Assembly: GCA_946894095.1 (NCBI GenBank)
Contig: OX335652.1
Location: 8,703,001-8,767,000 of the forward strand
Source of the DNA: Incurvaria masculella
Taxonomy: Eukaryota > Arthropoda > Insecta > Lepidoptera > Incurvariidae
Direction of reading: 5' to 3'
DNA: 64,000 bases
A program made the position numbers and the translations under genes. The notes beneath the pieces are model-generated. The model was not told the DNA's origin and did no database searches. It was given only the letters and a program-made list of their open reading frames with translations. How positions within the stretch are numbered: position 1 is the stretch's first letter; every line of letters begins with the position of its first letter. Positions 32,201-44,289 of this stretch are shown piece after piece.

Positions 32201-34499
32201 GCTAGTTACATCGTGCTCACGCTAATGGCATGTGGTCTTTCCTCGTACCCAACTGTGAAAAATAAATCAAAACCAAGTGCATAATTACATCTTGTCGACG
32301 TGTACAGTCGAACAAAGAGTTTAGGATACACATCCGGTTGAATGAAAAGATGAACAGTCGAAATACTTTGACTTTTGGAAACAATTATAGGTTTAAGTAT
32401 AGATTCAAACATAGTTTAGGATGTCTACTAGCTACTGAGCCAACAAAACCCTAACAAAATTGAAGCGGAGGTTGTATTTAAACACCATTCATTTTTACGT
32501 TTAACCGGAAGTGTATCCTCTAACCTTTGGTTGGCTGTACAGTCGTTAACATTACTTTAGTAAGAAGGTTGCTGATTTTTACATACTCTTTTGGTATTTG
32601 TAGCATTTCCTTCTTATGCCTAGTCTGCAGGCAAATGGCCTCCATTACGAGTTACAAATCAATTGTCAAAAAATCGCTAAGATCATCGATTCCCCGCAGG
32701 CTTACCAGACCATACCACTGATTAGAAGGGATACACAAAATCGCCCGTCCATGGATTTTTATATTCGTGTGGAAATATGAAAAAATATAAATGTGTTGAA
32801 AATGTGTGCATCTACACAAATATAAAATTTTGGAGACGGGCGATTTAGTGTAACCCTTAAAATTTCTGCTCTATTTTCCCCTCAAATGCCTGGCTGCCGG
32901 GAGCGTAAGTTTAAGGGCCGAGTGCACGAAAGGACAAAAAATCAAAATCAACGTCAAAGTATGATCAAACACGTCACTTTGGGTGGACTGTATGGAAGGA
33001 ACTCTATGCGGATCACTAAAAGTGACGTGTTTGAACATTGATTAACTCGGCCGTCTCTTCGTGCAACCGGGGCTAAATCAGTGTTTCAAATCCCATCCTC
33101 CTGCAGGCGATGGATTTGACTTTGCACACCTGAAATGACCGCACAAAAATATAATTTACATGGTAATTGCTAAAAAAAATGTTTTTAGGTTTCTTTTTAT
33201 ATATAAATGTCAATAATACCAAGATACACTAGGAACTCATGGGAATTTTATCTTACGCCAATTGTTTTGTCCTATCATTTCTAAAGCTTCACAGAAAAGC
33301 TTGCACGCTCTACTGATATTGTAGGCATCCTTAAGATTTGATATTTGGAGAGAGTACAGAATTACAGAAGAAAATATAGAAGAGCGACTATTTAAATGAA
33401 CTATTTAATAGCTAAAAAATCTCACTCCTTCTTGCGTAAGTATCTCAGTGCTATAAAATTTTCCATCCAGTTCAATGTAGCCGTGCTCATAAAGGGAAGG
33501 TCCTAGCAAGGCACCTAATTTCTTCGGAAATGTGGTGTTATGGGCTAATATCATAACGGTAGTTGTGTGGTATTAGCTATCCATGTCAGGTTTTATAATT
33601 ATTTGATTGCGCCTAATGAAAATCCTTTTGATCAAATTCGTTATACAACTCGGTAATATCACGGTGTGAGCGAGTGAAAGATCTCGTTAGTATGTTGACA
33701 AATGAGACATGTTCTCTCAAGTCGGCCAAGGGCACGCCACTTGTCTGCGGCTAGCGGGTCCAGTTTTATGTTTTCGAGTGCTCAGGCAACAGTGATATCC
33801 ACACACACTCAAGTGCAGTTTACATTGTAACGGCCTTCTTCGGTTGATAACTGAAGTGTACGCCTCGCGAAAATTCCACAATATTTGGGAAATTTAGGTA
33901 GGCGGAAGTTGAGACGTGTATAGTCTGTGATAGACGCGTTTTAGATTATTTAGTAGATTAGATAGTAGATTTGACAAAGAAAGGCCTTTAGTTATCTTAA
34001 AACGCGTTCGACTCGAATATATACTACTATTGATTCAATAAATCCCATTCAATTGCATTTGTCGTAGCAGAACTAAAATTTCCCTCAGTTCACCACAAAC
34101 AAAGCCCTCGTCATATACTTATTATTTTATATCTATGGCAAGCAAAGCCCGTGTGGTCTTCTCCAGGGGAAAAATGGTCGATGAATATTGCGTGACAGCT
34201 TGAAAACTACGCTATTGTTTATATAAAATACATTCATAACAGTGTTAACGTCACCCTGTAGTAGAAATAATTGTAAAGGCCTGCCTCCAAAATTATATTT
34301 AAACGCAAGTTTTTTTAAGATTCATAAAGCTAACAAATTTTGGACTTAAGAAAAAAAAACGCATTACAAGTGATTTGACCCAACCATCATACATTACGTT
34401 TTGATGACATTTAAAGGTAACATTTAAAAAAAAGAAACAAATTAGTTCTTAGTAAATGTTCTTTCCCGCTATTTTTCATTTATTATTATTTCTGTCAAA
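29218..34499. other. Copy B of the OCT gene 2 intron 1 start
   Basis: Repeats the content of 15812-21093: SINE copies, the TTAAGGTGGCCC MITE (30387-30843), the hairpin MITE (32732-32852), the CCGAGTGCACG MITE (32915-33074) and AT-rich spacer. No additional gene seen. Confidence 0.7.
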
Positions 34500-35375
34500 A
34501 TGAGTAAATCTAATGAAGAAATTATTTACGTTTTAAAACTGTATTGCAAAAAAGGAAAAAAATCAACGTATGCTGAGAAAGAAAGTGACGTTTATGAAAC
34601 TTATGCAGCGTAAGTAAGAGTAGCATAAAGTTGGTTTCCAATCCGAGAATTTTGATGTCAAAGATTCACCTCGGTCTGCATATCTACTCAGGAAACCGAA
34701 AGTGAGTAAGTCACAGATGAAAGTGAAACGCTTTCGCCTGACGTCATCAAAAATAAAATATTATGTTTGTGTCAGCGCACTCTAATTAGAATAAGTAGAA
34801 AGGGACAACACTAGGGTGACTCGTAACTGTCATTTCATGAGTACGAAAGCGTTGTGACCCTTCAGGTGAGTCACTGGTGACTCACAGGAGAGAGTCTGAT
34901 GAGTATACCTCTGTTCGCCTTGTTACGAATAAAATGGACGCCATTTTTTTAAAAGTGGAGCAAGATCGGCATATCAGTAGTTACGACGTAGCTAAAGAAC
35001 TGGAAATTGACCACAAAACAGTTTTGACCCATTTGAGTACACAAAAGCTCGATATTTGGTGTCACACGAGCTCACTGAAAGAAACCTAATAAACCGTGTA
35101 CTCATTTGCGATTGTTTATTGAGACGTAATGAAAACGACCCGTTTTTGAAGATATTGATAACTGGTGATGAAAAGTGAATCAGATACGACAAAGGCGAAA
35201 AAGGTCGCGGTAATAATTAAAGGGGGCCCCATACAAAAAAACTCACAAGATGCCAAAAAGTCAACGAACAAATGGCACAAATATACTACAATTAAAAGTA
35301 ATTAAACATTGAAAAAATAAGTGTCTTGAGTTTTCATATAAAATGCGAGGAAACTTTTTCCCCCGACCTCATATG
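34500..35375 (+). pseudogene. Mariner transposase remnant, interrupted
   Basis: N-terminus from ATG 34500 as in copy A. A shifted frame then continues as VRVA-stop-SWF and DVKDSPRS (34651-34678). After an inserted block of about 240 bp (about 34679-34915) comes VTNKMDAIFLKVEQDRHISS plus YDVAKELEIDHKTVLTHL (second helix-turn-helix). A frameshifted RNENDPFLKILITGDEK follows (region of the first catalytic Asp), with a stop replacing the next Trp. The 3' end has the family-like 'gaggaaactttttcccccgacc'. Multiple stops and frameshifts: dead. Confidence 0.85.
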
Positions 35376-35907
35376 TGCGTCTGTAAAGAATAAAGTATTG
35401 TACGAGTCTTTAAAGAATATTCAATGCAACAATGGCTACATTTACAACCTAGCCCGCCCATCCTAAATCCTTCCTAACTTGATGATATCACAACTGGTAT
35501 TGATTGCAAGCTGCTAAGAAAAGCTCTTGATATGTGGCGATTTAGCTAATCATCAGTCGGTGAAAAAGGCCCTTAGCGAGGGACTCGTTAAAATATTTAC
35601 ATTAAATATCCTATATCACACTCCTTCCAAATTACGAGCTATTTGATTGTTAGATAATTGTTTTAATTTTTATTTTTACAAGTGGATAAAACACAGTCGT
35701 AATTTGGACGAACATTTGACAGGAACACACAATGAACGAATCTTCCTCGTATACTGTGTTCAGGAGTCATTCAATTATGGTTGTAATGAAGAACCACGCG
35801 ACTACATCCTCATTTTAAATTCAAGGCGCGATATTGTGTTAATGGAATTATGAGTTTACTTAAAGTTGCAAGGTCGTTGATCAAGTGAGAAACCTGTCGA
35901 CCTGTCT
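35376..35907. other. AT-rich sequence, nothing recognised
   Basis: No repeat family, gene or conserved motif was identified in this stretch of OCT gene 2 intron 1. Confidence 0.5.
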
Positions 35908-36245
35908 TATGGAACTGAACATAGGTACGTGGCTAATAACAACACAGCGCATTCCCGAAGGAATTAGGTGCCATGCTATGACATTCCCATTAAAAGCAAA
36001 TCGCACTGGGTGGAACAACACGAACAATGTTTAAAAAAGTTTTTTCCTGATGCGATGGTACCGACTTGTTTTATTTTCTGAGGCACCTATCTCGCCCGGG
36101 TGGGCGAGATTGCTACCTTGCTACCCTGCTACCTAGAGGTCATATGAATGTCCGGGTACCATGGAGCAGTTCACATTTGTGCCGAAGTGCACTTATTCAA
36201 CTCAGAAAGAGAAATAAAGTCGTGTATACTTGAGGCGGGATTAAA
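35908..36245 (-). repeat. SINE copy, reverse-oriented, rearranged
   Basis: Contains 'cattcccgaaggaattaggtgccatgc' and a tail 'cagaaagagaaataaagtcgtgtat' typical of this family. A small palindrome TCTCGCCCGGGTGGGCGAGA lies at about 36091-36110. Confidence 0.6.
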
Positions 36246-37199
36246 ACGACGAATAGGTCGTTGGGATACCATAGGAACACAGAATTACTCCATTCATAAC
36301 ATATACTTATTTTATACCTGTTCCGAATTTGTAGGTACACAAATTTTCCAAGGATTGCCACAATGAGGAACAAGAGAAGGTAAGGCAATATACGTTGGAG
36401 CAAATTGAGCCATATATACGTATGTGGAGTCAACCGTGGTGGAGGTAAGAATAGCCTCTGATGACGCAGGAATGTGTGACATATTGTCAATACAGGCCTT
36501 GTCGGCACAAAGGTTCGGTTGGCAATCGACACACCTACTTATCCCAATCATGGAGGTGAAGAAATTACATTCTTCAAATCCATGATCCCAATGCACAAAA
36601 TTATACTGGATATAATTATGTATCCAATGTTGCCCGGTGAGATATAACATTAATTAGCAAATGGTAGAAAGAAACGACATTTTTTGAAATAAAAACGAAT
36701 GAACGAAAACTCAACAGTCGCTTCCTAAGCCAATTCTTGCGTTGACAGTCTGTTACAGTCTGCACGCAATTATATAATCAAAATGACACGCACCGACCTT
36801 CTGTTCAACTAAAACTATTTATTCATCATATTCTAGATTTCTTGCCTATCATTACCATGAAGTAGCATAGGTAGCTAAGTAGGTAGGTTTTTTAACCGAG
36901 AGTTAAACGATAGATCCGTGCCATGGTATGGTAAGTCGGCCTCTTCGTCGACCCAGCGTGGCGTAGCGGATCCAAGCCGAGGCCAAAGGGTTAGCCTTTA
37001 CGAATTATTGGTTTTTTTCTCTAGTCTTTTAGCGACGACAACCAGGCATGTACTGTAATCAATTTCGTAGAGAAGGATCCAAATATTATTTATGGCGCGA
37101 AACTCGTAGCCAGAAACACAAACGGCACATAATATAATGAGTCTGCAATCATTACTAAAAGATAAGTTCGATTCCTTAAAACCAACACTATGACTATTT
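36246..37199. other. Unrecognised intronic sequence
   Basis: Several short open frames overlap on the minus strand at 36197-36650, but none shows a recognisable domain, splice context or biased composition. Treated as non-coding. Confidence 0.45.
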
Positions 37200-37435
37200 T
37201 TTTATGCAACCTGACATGGATGGCTAATACCACACAACTACCGTTATGATATTAGCCCAATACACCACTTCCCGAAGGAATTAGGTGCCATACCAGGACC
37301 TTCCCTTTATGAGCACGGTTACATTGAACTGAATGGAAAATTGGACTATACAATTGGAAGAACAATAGAACAAGTAATTTGCACCATCGCGATAAACCCT
37401 AAGCAAATTGTAACCGATAATAGGTAAGCCATCTA
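37200..37435 (-). repeat. SINE copy, reverse-oriented
   Basis: Starts 'atgcaacctgacatggatggctaataccacac' and runs through 'attgaactgaatggaaaattgg'. The 5' head is replaced by unrelated sequence. Confidence 0.65.
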
Positions 37436-37566
37436 TTTTTAAAACCGTGCATAATCATTTAATCAATTCCTACTGATCAATAGATCGCTTACATCATAGG
37501 CTGTAAGCATATTGCGTCGTGACAAAATTCATCGAACATTTGCAGCTCTTTTGCGATTTTCGCACT

Positions 37567-37880
37567 TAAGGGCAGCTTCACACGGGAGTTTTTAAACGCC
37601 GCGTGCGTTCGGCGCCTAGCGTCGGATAAACGCTATCATACATTTAGCATGAAACGCTTCACACGAACGCGGGTGACTTCTCGCGCGCCCGACGAACGCC
37701 TTGTCTCAGCGATTCCCCGCGACCATTTGGCGTATCCCTTCATGCGGAGCGTCTGTCCGGCGTGCGACGTTCGTAAACTTGCAAGCTCTCCATGCGCACG
37801 CGCGAAGTCTAAGCGCGTTGTCGCCTCGATCACGCGCAAATACGCCGGAAAAACGTCGGTGCCGTGTGAAGCTGCCCTTA
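37567..37880. mobile_element. GC-rich 314-bp MITE with 19-bp perfect inverted ends
   Basis: TAAGGGCAGCTTCACACGG at 37567-37585 is exactly mirrored at 37862-37880. The interior is CpG-rich (GCGCGCCCGACG and similar). The GC content creates overlapping open frames on both strands that are not genes. Confidence 0.88.
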
Positions 37881-40335
37881 TCTCCGGCCGACCGGAACGA
37901 CCTTCGATGCAGGACTCCACCGCGGTCGGTCATCGATCGGACCTCATTTCCGCTACCATTGAGCGCCGCTGACATTGTCAGGGTTGCGACCGGAGGTAAA
38001 GATGAGTAGAGTAGCGAGGAAAACGGATACTTTGTCGGAGCATAGCGTGCACTAGGTCGTCGGAGTGGGCCGGACAATCTCAATACAAACCGTCAACTGT
38101 CGACATTCTCAAAATAAGAACCAACCGATCCTCTAGATCCTTTATTTTGAAAGGGCTGAAAGAGCTGATTCACTGGCTGTTATGGCTGCAAAGTCCGAAA
38201 ACCTTTGCCTATCCAAATGGACGAATAGATAGAACAAATTCATAAATCACTCAATCAACTCAAAGCCACTGCCACTTGGTGTATGTCCAGTGAAGCAAGT
38301 GAACAAGGAATATTGTCTGCGACTCTTCACGAATAATGACTGAATCTAATCCGGAACAAAGAAACAGCACTAGACAGCTGAGTTCTTGCAGACTTCTTCA
38401 AATAAAGCAAAGAATATTTTCGAACACAAACACTTTGAAAATCTTTTCCGCTACTGCGCATCGCATACCGACTAATATAGATTATATTATATAATTATAT
38501 AATGATCTGATTATATAATCAGAACTACATGGGAACTAGGTGCCATGCCAGTACTTTCTTTTTTAGGTTAATACTCAAAGTAAAGTACGAATATATACCT
38601 ATTAAACTTCTCGAACACCCAAAGGTCGGCTGGAAGAAATCTCTTCGAGGGATAAGCCCGCCTTTGCGCCCACTTATGTTGTTTTTGCACTATACTTTCT
38701 TTTGTAAATTGTTTTCTTTTTTTGTGGCGTAATAAAGAATTTTCAATCAATCAATTCTTTATATTGCTCGGCTACATTGTACAAAATCAGTTAGTACACC
38801 CAGGGTTATTTTTATTAAAAATTATGTAAGCATTTTACAAGGATACAAATAAGTCCTCTAATTTTAATGTTAATCATATTATTATAATAAAATATTTGTG
38901 TCTGCATTTCCTCCAATAAACAAAACAAAATCTCCATGGGATACAATACAATTGTAATTGCCCCTTCGAACATCGTTCATTCAATGCGATGGTACCAGCC
39001 CAGGCGGGATTAATATTAAATTAAATACGAGATTAGCACCGGACTAACCATACAAAAACCAGTTTAGTCCGGCGTATTAAAGTTAGTCCGCCCACTCCGA
39101 ACGACGACCTGCCTCAACGGTTTGAAACGGTCACGCATTTAGAACCATACCGTCGTAAATCGTTGAAATTGGTCCTAACTCTCGCCTAACCTAATAACCT
39201 AACCTAACCTAACCCAATCTATGTAACTTAAAAGTGCAACAATTTGGTTTCAAAATTTCTAAACGGATAGGACGGCCGTTTGTAAATTGGCGCGGCGTGT
39301 AATTATCTGGAGGATTCCGCGATTTTCCTGCGACATACACACCACTTAAAAATCGATGTGATGTTTTGGTTTCTTGGATGTTCTCAAAGCAGCTTATGTG
39401 GCGTTGCCAGCATGAACTTCGAAACGTTTTCATGGGGGAATTTTGTTATTATAATAGCGTTAATTTATTTTAGTGGAAGGCATATTGAACCGTGCAACAA
39501 AATATTCTCTAAAAATGACAAGCCATGTATAACACGCATAAGTATGCAAATCAATATATTTATTTTCAACGGAGTGAGCACGACCTTAACAACTTTCGTT
39601 AAACACATGAATGTATATTGGGCGTGTATGCAAATGAGTGCATTATAAAAAATCCTACGACCTTGTTACTAGGTATGTGTCAGTATAATACTATGCATAT
39701 AATAGGTGGCAGTGACCAAACCGACCCACCAAACCTTGGGTGTTATGATGGTAAATCAGTTAAAATCACAGGTTAAAATTAACTGTTTAGGCTCATTTAT
39801 GTATTACTAACCGTAATACATAAATGAGCGTGACCGTAATACATAAATAATAGTAATGAGAAATACTACTATATATATACTATATATAACTATTGATATT
39901 TTTTTGTGTAATAGATTACTTCTACCATTCATCCTACTAGTCGGTTCGTAAAACACATATGATATAGTGGAGGAAATAACGATGATGTAACTGAAACTGA
40001 AACCAAAAATGAATAATACTACAACGATATAAATTAAGTGTAAAACTTATAATAACTAATAACTTAAATATTCGTGCAAAAAAATCCGTAATGGACGTTT
40101 TTTCTCCTCACTATATGCCAAATACGTAACGTATCTAAATATATTGGAAGTCTAGATAAAATGTGTTGAAAATGTGCAATGTTATCTCTATTTTTTAAAC
40201 AAGTATGCAGATTAACCAAAAAACGAATTGAGGAAAACCATAAAACAAAGTCTACGTGCAAGCAACGTAGCGAGCGAACATTAAAACGAAAACTAATTTA
40301 AGTTGCATAGCTACACCTTCAGACTTGCAAATTGA
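37881..40335. other. Intron 1 filler with small repeat fragments
   Basis: Contains SINE scraps at about 38520-38565 and 38940-39012, a GTCCGCCCACT-family piece at 39019-39105, telomere-like CCTAA repeats at about 39184-39213, and a palindrome GCTCATTTATGTATTAC/GTAATACATAAATGAGC at about 39791-39829. No gene recognised. Confidence 0.5.
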
Positions 40336-42064
40336 TTTTTTAGGGTTCCGTTCCTAAAGTAAAAATGAACCCATACAGAATCACTACATTATGCGTCCGT
40401 CCGCTACGCTTCCCATACAATTTAATTGGTATTTAATATAAATATTACGGTTAAAGTCCAAAATAATTTTTTCCTTGAAGTTTATTGGATTGGATTTCTG
40501 CACTTATATCAATGATGAGTGCACTATTGAAGAGTTGATGTCAAGAAAAAAAAAAAACAGAAATTTTGAACTTTTTGGACAAAAAAATTCGAAAAAAAAA
40601 TTGGTTAAGGTTACAATATTTAGTTTAACGGCTTACCGCGCGTGTGAAGAGCAGGACGTGCTGCTCGACGTTTCGGAGCCTCACATGGGCTCCATCTTCA
40701 GGAGAACGTGCCTGTCGCGACGGAGGTAGGCACGTTACTGGCTACCCGCCGCTTTGCTTCACTTCTCAGCGTCCATGGCAACACTCGTACATTTTCTTGA
40801 GGATTAGCTGCGGTCCGAATTTCGTGTGAAGTGCAAAACACGCTGACTGTGTTTTCCTCGACGTCTGTTGTCGGTGCACCTCTCCGAAATTCAGTTTTCA
40901 GCTTATTCAGCACGGGTTTCCATATGGGCGAAAGACGGTAGGAATCTTCACGATTGAAGTTCTTGTGCTTGCTGATTTCGATGGACTCCCGAATGATTCG
41001 TGGGAGGGTTCGTTGTTCAGGTACTAGGACTTTCACCTGATCAAACCTCAACCAGTGCCCAGGTCCAGATTCTGCATGCTCACACAGCGCTGACTTCGTG
41101 ATATCTCTGTTCTTAACCGCCCGTATGTGCTCCGTGATGCGTGTGCTGACGCTCCTCTTCGTTTGGCCAATGTACGATTTACCGCATGAACAGGGAACTC
41201 TGTAGACGCCAGCGGCGAGTAATGGTACCTTGTCCTTTACTGATCGGAGCATGGCTGAGACCTTGCGTTGAGGATACAGCACGGCTGGTATGCTGGATCT
41301 CCTCAGTATCCTCGCAATACGGTCTGTCACTCCCCTGATGTACGGCAGGTATGCGGCTCGCCTCTTGACGTCATACTGTGGTTGTCGTTCTTTCCTTCTG
41401 GTTCTCCAATCTCTTGCCTTATAACCATTGCCTTGCAGCACTGTCTCTATGAATTTAATTTCCGCAGCAATGTGTAGTGGATCACAAAGACGTTCCGCTC
41501 TCTGTAGAAGTGATTTTGGTACCGATTGGTTAAGGTTATTTTTTTCTTACCATAAACTCCAAAATAGTGTCCTCAATACGGATATATACTGAAAATCTTA
41601 GTACCCTTCAAGAAAAAAAAGGGTTTTGACCTGATTTACCGAAAAAACTAAAACATGCAGACATATATTCGTAAAATTTCTAGAAATATGAAGATAATTC
41701 TGGATACCAAATATTAAGCAAATTTTAATAGTTGTTTTCAAATTCAAATTAAAAAAACTTCGTTTGCATGGGGAGCGTAATTTTCTGATGCTTCTAATTT
41801 TCTTGGCGTGGAGGTATTAGTTTGAAATAAATATCAAAATTCTGATTATCATTGTTATGGTCAATTGGAGTTGTAAACTAATTAAACTTTGAAGTCATCG
41901 CGATCAAAAAATATGGTCACTTGCGCCGCTAGTGTACTTCTTGTTGACCTTAAAACTTGAATTCATTTGTAGTCATAACACAAACAAAAAAAACCTAATA
42001 CTACGCACAAAGTACCCACGGAACCTTCGTTGCGCGAGTCAGACTCGTACTTGTCCGGTTTTTT
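40336..42064. mobile_element. Long (GTCY)-MITE relative interrupted by a Penelope element
   Basis: Left end TTTTTAGGGTTCCGTTCC (40336) and right end CGAGTCAGACTCGTACTTGTCCGGTTTTTT (to 42064) are the termini of the same family as 2318-2592. A minimal CGTCCGTCCGC tract follows the left end. Removing the insert leaves about 800 bp, longer than the other copies (about 280-330 bp), so this is a longer relative or holds other insertions. Confidence 0.65.
40614..41524 (-). mobile_element. 5'-truncated Penelope-like retroelement (GIY-YIG end)
   Basis: The minus-strand frame 41441-40698 encodes the C-terminal GIY-YIG endonuclease module of a Penelope-like element: GVYRVPCSCGKSYIGQTKRS with STRITEHIRAV and the downstream ALCEHAESGPGHWLRFDQVK. 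Reverse transcriptase upstream is missing except for a short tail. The insert is flanked by a perfect 14-bp direct repeat ATTGGTTAAGGTTA at 40600-40613 and 41525-41538, a target-site duplication. Orientation and 5' truncation fit target-primed insertion. A 48-bp piece of the same 3' end occurs at 54585-54633. Confidence 0.9.
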
Positions 42065-42227
42065 ATCCATGAAAAATGATGAAAACAAATTAGCAACTTT
42101 TAGCATAGTAGGTTTGACAACAGGATAAAACATGTTTTGCTCAATACTTTTGTTCTTTTCTTATGGTTGCTGTGTGTACCTATGTGTGCTTGCTCAATGT
42201 CCTAGAGCAAACACACATACACAAACC

Positions 42228-42620
42228 ACAGCTCGTATGGGGGCTAGAGGACTTGCCTTTCAGGCGAGAGTTTATGGGTTCAAATCCTCGCCCCTGTCGA
42301 GCACCACTTTCTTTCTCTTTCTGAGTTGGATCAGTAAATTTCGTTACGAATACGAGCTGTTCCATGGTTCGGAACCCATGTAAACCTGTTGGACCCCTTA
42401 CCGGAGTAGGTGGTAGCGTTAAGACTGCCTGGGTTGGTATCACCGCATTGGATGAAACTATGGTTAAAACGGCAATTCAAAATTGTCCGGGTTTTCCATC
42501 CAATTTAGTGTAGCCGTGTTCAAAGACCCAATTCCTTCGGGAATGTGGTGTATTGGGATAATATCATGACTGTAGTTGTTTGGTATTAGCCATCTATGTC
42601 AGGTCGCATAAAAAAAATAT
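42228..42620 (+). repeat. Near full-length tRNA-derived SINE
   Basis: The head 'ggggctagaggacttgcctttcagg' with B box GGTTCAAATCC at 42277-42287 is followed by a CTTTCTTTCTC stretch, 'gaacccatgtaaacc', the body, and the end 'ccatctatgtcaggtcgcataaaaaaaat'. This is the reference copy for the many fragments in the window. The polymerase III box is in a degraded tRNA fold, so it is not a tRNA gene. Confidence 0.8.
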
Positions 42621-43066
42621 GGGAATGAGACGAAATACATATGGACAACCAAGGCAATCGACGATGCAAGTTCTTTATCGGGAGAATATTCTGTTTTAGG
42701 GTTCCAATAGTATAGAACGAGAAAAAGAAAAAACCTAGGCATATTTAAGATACGCTTAGCTCAAGCTGCGACTTCGTGAAATCTATCAGGGGATTCCAAG
42801 GTATTAAAATATCCAGTGGTATCAACATGAACCCATTATAGATAGTGCATAAATACTGCGACACATTATCACTAGAATGACCGCAGCCGTCCTTGACTTG
42901 TTAAAAAAATATATCGGAAAACAAGGTCAATAGCTTATAGGTACATAACTACTATTGACATTCGTTGGCCAAGTGATCTTTTGATTGGCTTTGGCAAATG
43001 TGATTTTCCGCTTTATTTATACCTTAAAGCCCGAACTACGGTAAATCCCAAGATTTACCAACTCTT
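42621..43066. other. Intronic, nothing recognised
   Basis: AT-rich sequence between the SINE and a MITE; no feature identified. Confidence 0.5.
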
Positions 43067-43229
43067 AGGGCCGATTGCACGAAAGGACAAAAAATCTAAA
43101 TCTACGTCAACGTATGATTAAACACGCCATTTTGTATGGACAGAATGGAAGGAATTCCATGCGGTAATCTAAAAGTGACGTGTTTGAATATTGATTAACT
43201 CAGCCGCCTCTTCGTGCAATCGGGGCTTA
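43067..43229. mobile_element. MITE, CCGATTGCACGAAAGG family
   Basis: Ends AGGGCCGATTGCACGAA and TTCGTGCAATCGGGGCTT; interior AAAAGTGACGTGTTTG. Homologous to 19509-19668 and 44611-44770. Confidence 0.78.
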
Positions 43230-43555
43230 ACGTTAAAGTCGAAACTGTTAAGTCGAAATGGTTCATTTTTTACTTTTGCCACCATTCACTCGGTCAGTCT
43301 TAGAATTTACCTCAGAGACCTGGAAAACCTAATATAACCTAGCATTTACAAAACTCTATTGGTAAAAGCCGGAAAATTATTTCGTTTCGCACATTTTCCT
43401 GCTCATGTTGATAAATCCTAACATTCACAAGTAAAACCAAAAATTTACTAACCCTAGATTTAACATATAAAATATTTACAAATTATGTAAATGAGTCACG
43501 GCTATTCAGTATTATTTGTGGAAATTATTGGAGTCCAGCAAAACATTACCAGCCA

Positions 43556-43672
43556 TATTCAGAGTTGGCGGACTAACTTTAATACGCCGGACTAAACCGA
43601 TTTTTTTATGGTTAGTCCTATGCTAATCCCGACCAAAGTTTTAGCAGGTGCTCTCTGAATACGACTGTACAT
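43556..43672. repeat. GTCCGCC-family short repeat next to exon 2
   Basis: 'ggcggactaactttaatacgccggactaaacc' to 'gcaggtgctctctgaatacgac'. It matches 44931-45048. It ends about 100 bp before the OCT gene 2 exon 2 acceptor. Confidence 0.55.
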
Positions 43673-43769
43673 GTTGAACTATTTCTTTAGGCCCAAACAC
43701 GGGAACCATGCGTGTGGATTTAGACTTAGGATTTGAAGGTAGAATGTTTTGCAAATGCTCGTTCCGCAG

Positions 43770-44007
43770 ATGCTGGATCGCGGAATGCGAGCCATCGAAC
43801 AGTTCAGTGTACGCGACGGAGTGGCTACAGGACGATTGGACCGTGGGTCGGTGCTCCCGGCGCGTCGGCGCGCACAACCACAGCGCCGCCGCCGCCGACA
43901 TCGACGTATGGGGCGAGGGCAGCTGTGACTCCGACGCCTTGGACGACACCGCCGTCGTGCCCTGCGACGCCTGGATCTACAGGGATCGCCTATCCATCGT
44001 CAGCGAG
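43770..44007 (+). CDS. OCT gene 2, exon 2 (extracellular loop)
   Basis: Acceptor GCTCGTTCCGCAG, then a base completing the Arg codon and CWIAECEPSNSSVYATEWL. A cysteine-rich extracellular loop follows (GRCSRR, GSCDSD, VVPCDAWIY), closing with YRDRLSIVSE. It is 238 bp, phase 2 in and phase 0 out at GTGGGT. There is a potential N-glycosylation site (NSS) and a histidine/alanine-rich insert (HNHSAAAADID) not present in OCT gene 1. Confidence 0.87.
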
Positions 44008-44289
44008 GTGGGTGCTCCACGTACTCTCTATCCATGTCGCACGCAGTTGCAGCTAAATATTGCTCCCATCAATATATTCATCAAGTTTCGCCCATCCAAT
44101 TTGTAATAAACATCCCAACTACTCGGTAAAATACTAAAGCTAAGCTATGCTGTAATTAAACATTAACAAAGTTCACACTGTAAATTGGTAAATTGTAACT
44201 TGATGTACTCAAAAGACTGAGGATGAAAACACGAGGTGGGAAACTTGGAGAAAAAGATCCTGAAGACGCAAAATGTGGAAAGCAAGATG

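Larger units (their letters stand above)
21213..34618 (+). repeat. Tandem duplication, copy B (13,406 bp)
   Basis: Head-to-tail second copy of 7821-21212, 14 bp longer because of the indel in exon-6 array unit 8. The novel junction is 21212/21213 (aagtaag|aaacaaat). The parents are aatgatg|aaacaaat at 7820 and aagtaag|agtagc at 34618, which share only a 2-base GA microhomology. Confidence 0.95.

Noticed and set aside
36197..36650. Two overlapping minus-strand frames of about 110 aa
   Set aside because: No domain, no splice context, partly inside a SINE copy.
37636..38083. Overlapping GC-rich frames on both strands
   Set aside because: They lie within or beside a MITE with perfect 19-bp inverted ends; open frames result from high GC content.
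42237..42294. tRNA gene
   Set aside because: B box present, but the acceptor and anticodon arms do not fold properly, and it is followed by a SINE body found many times in the window.
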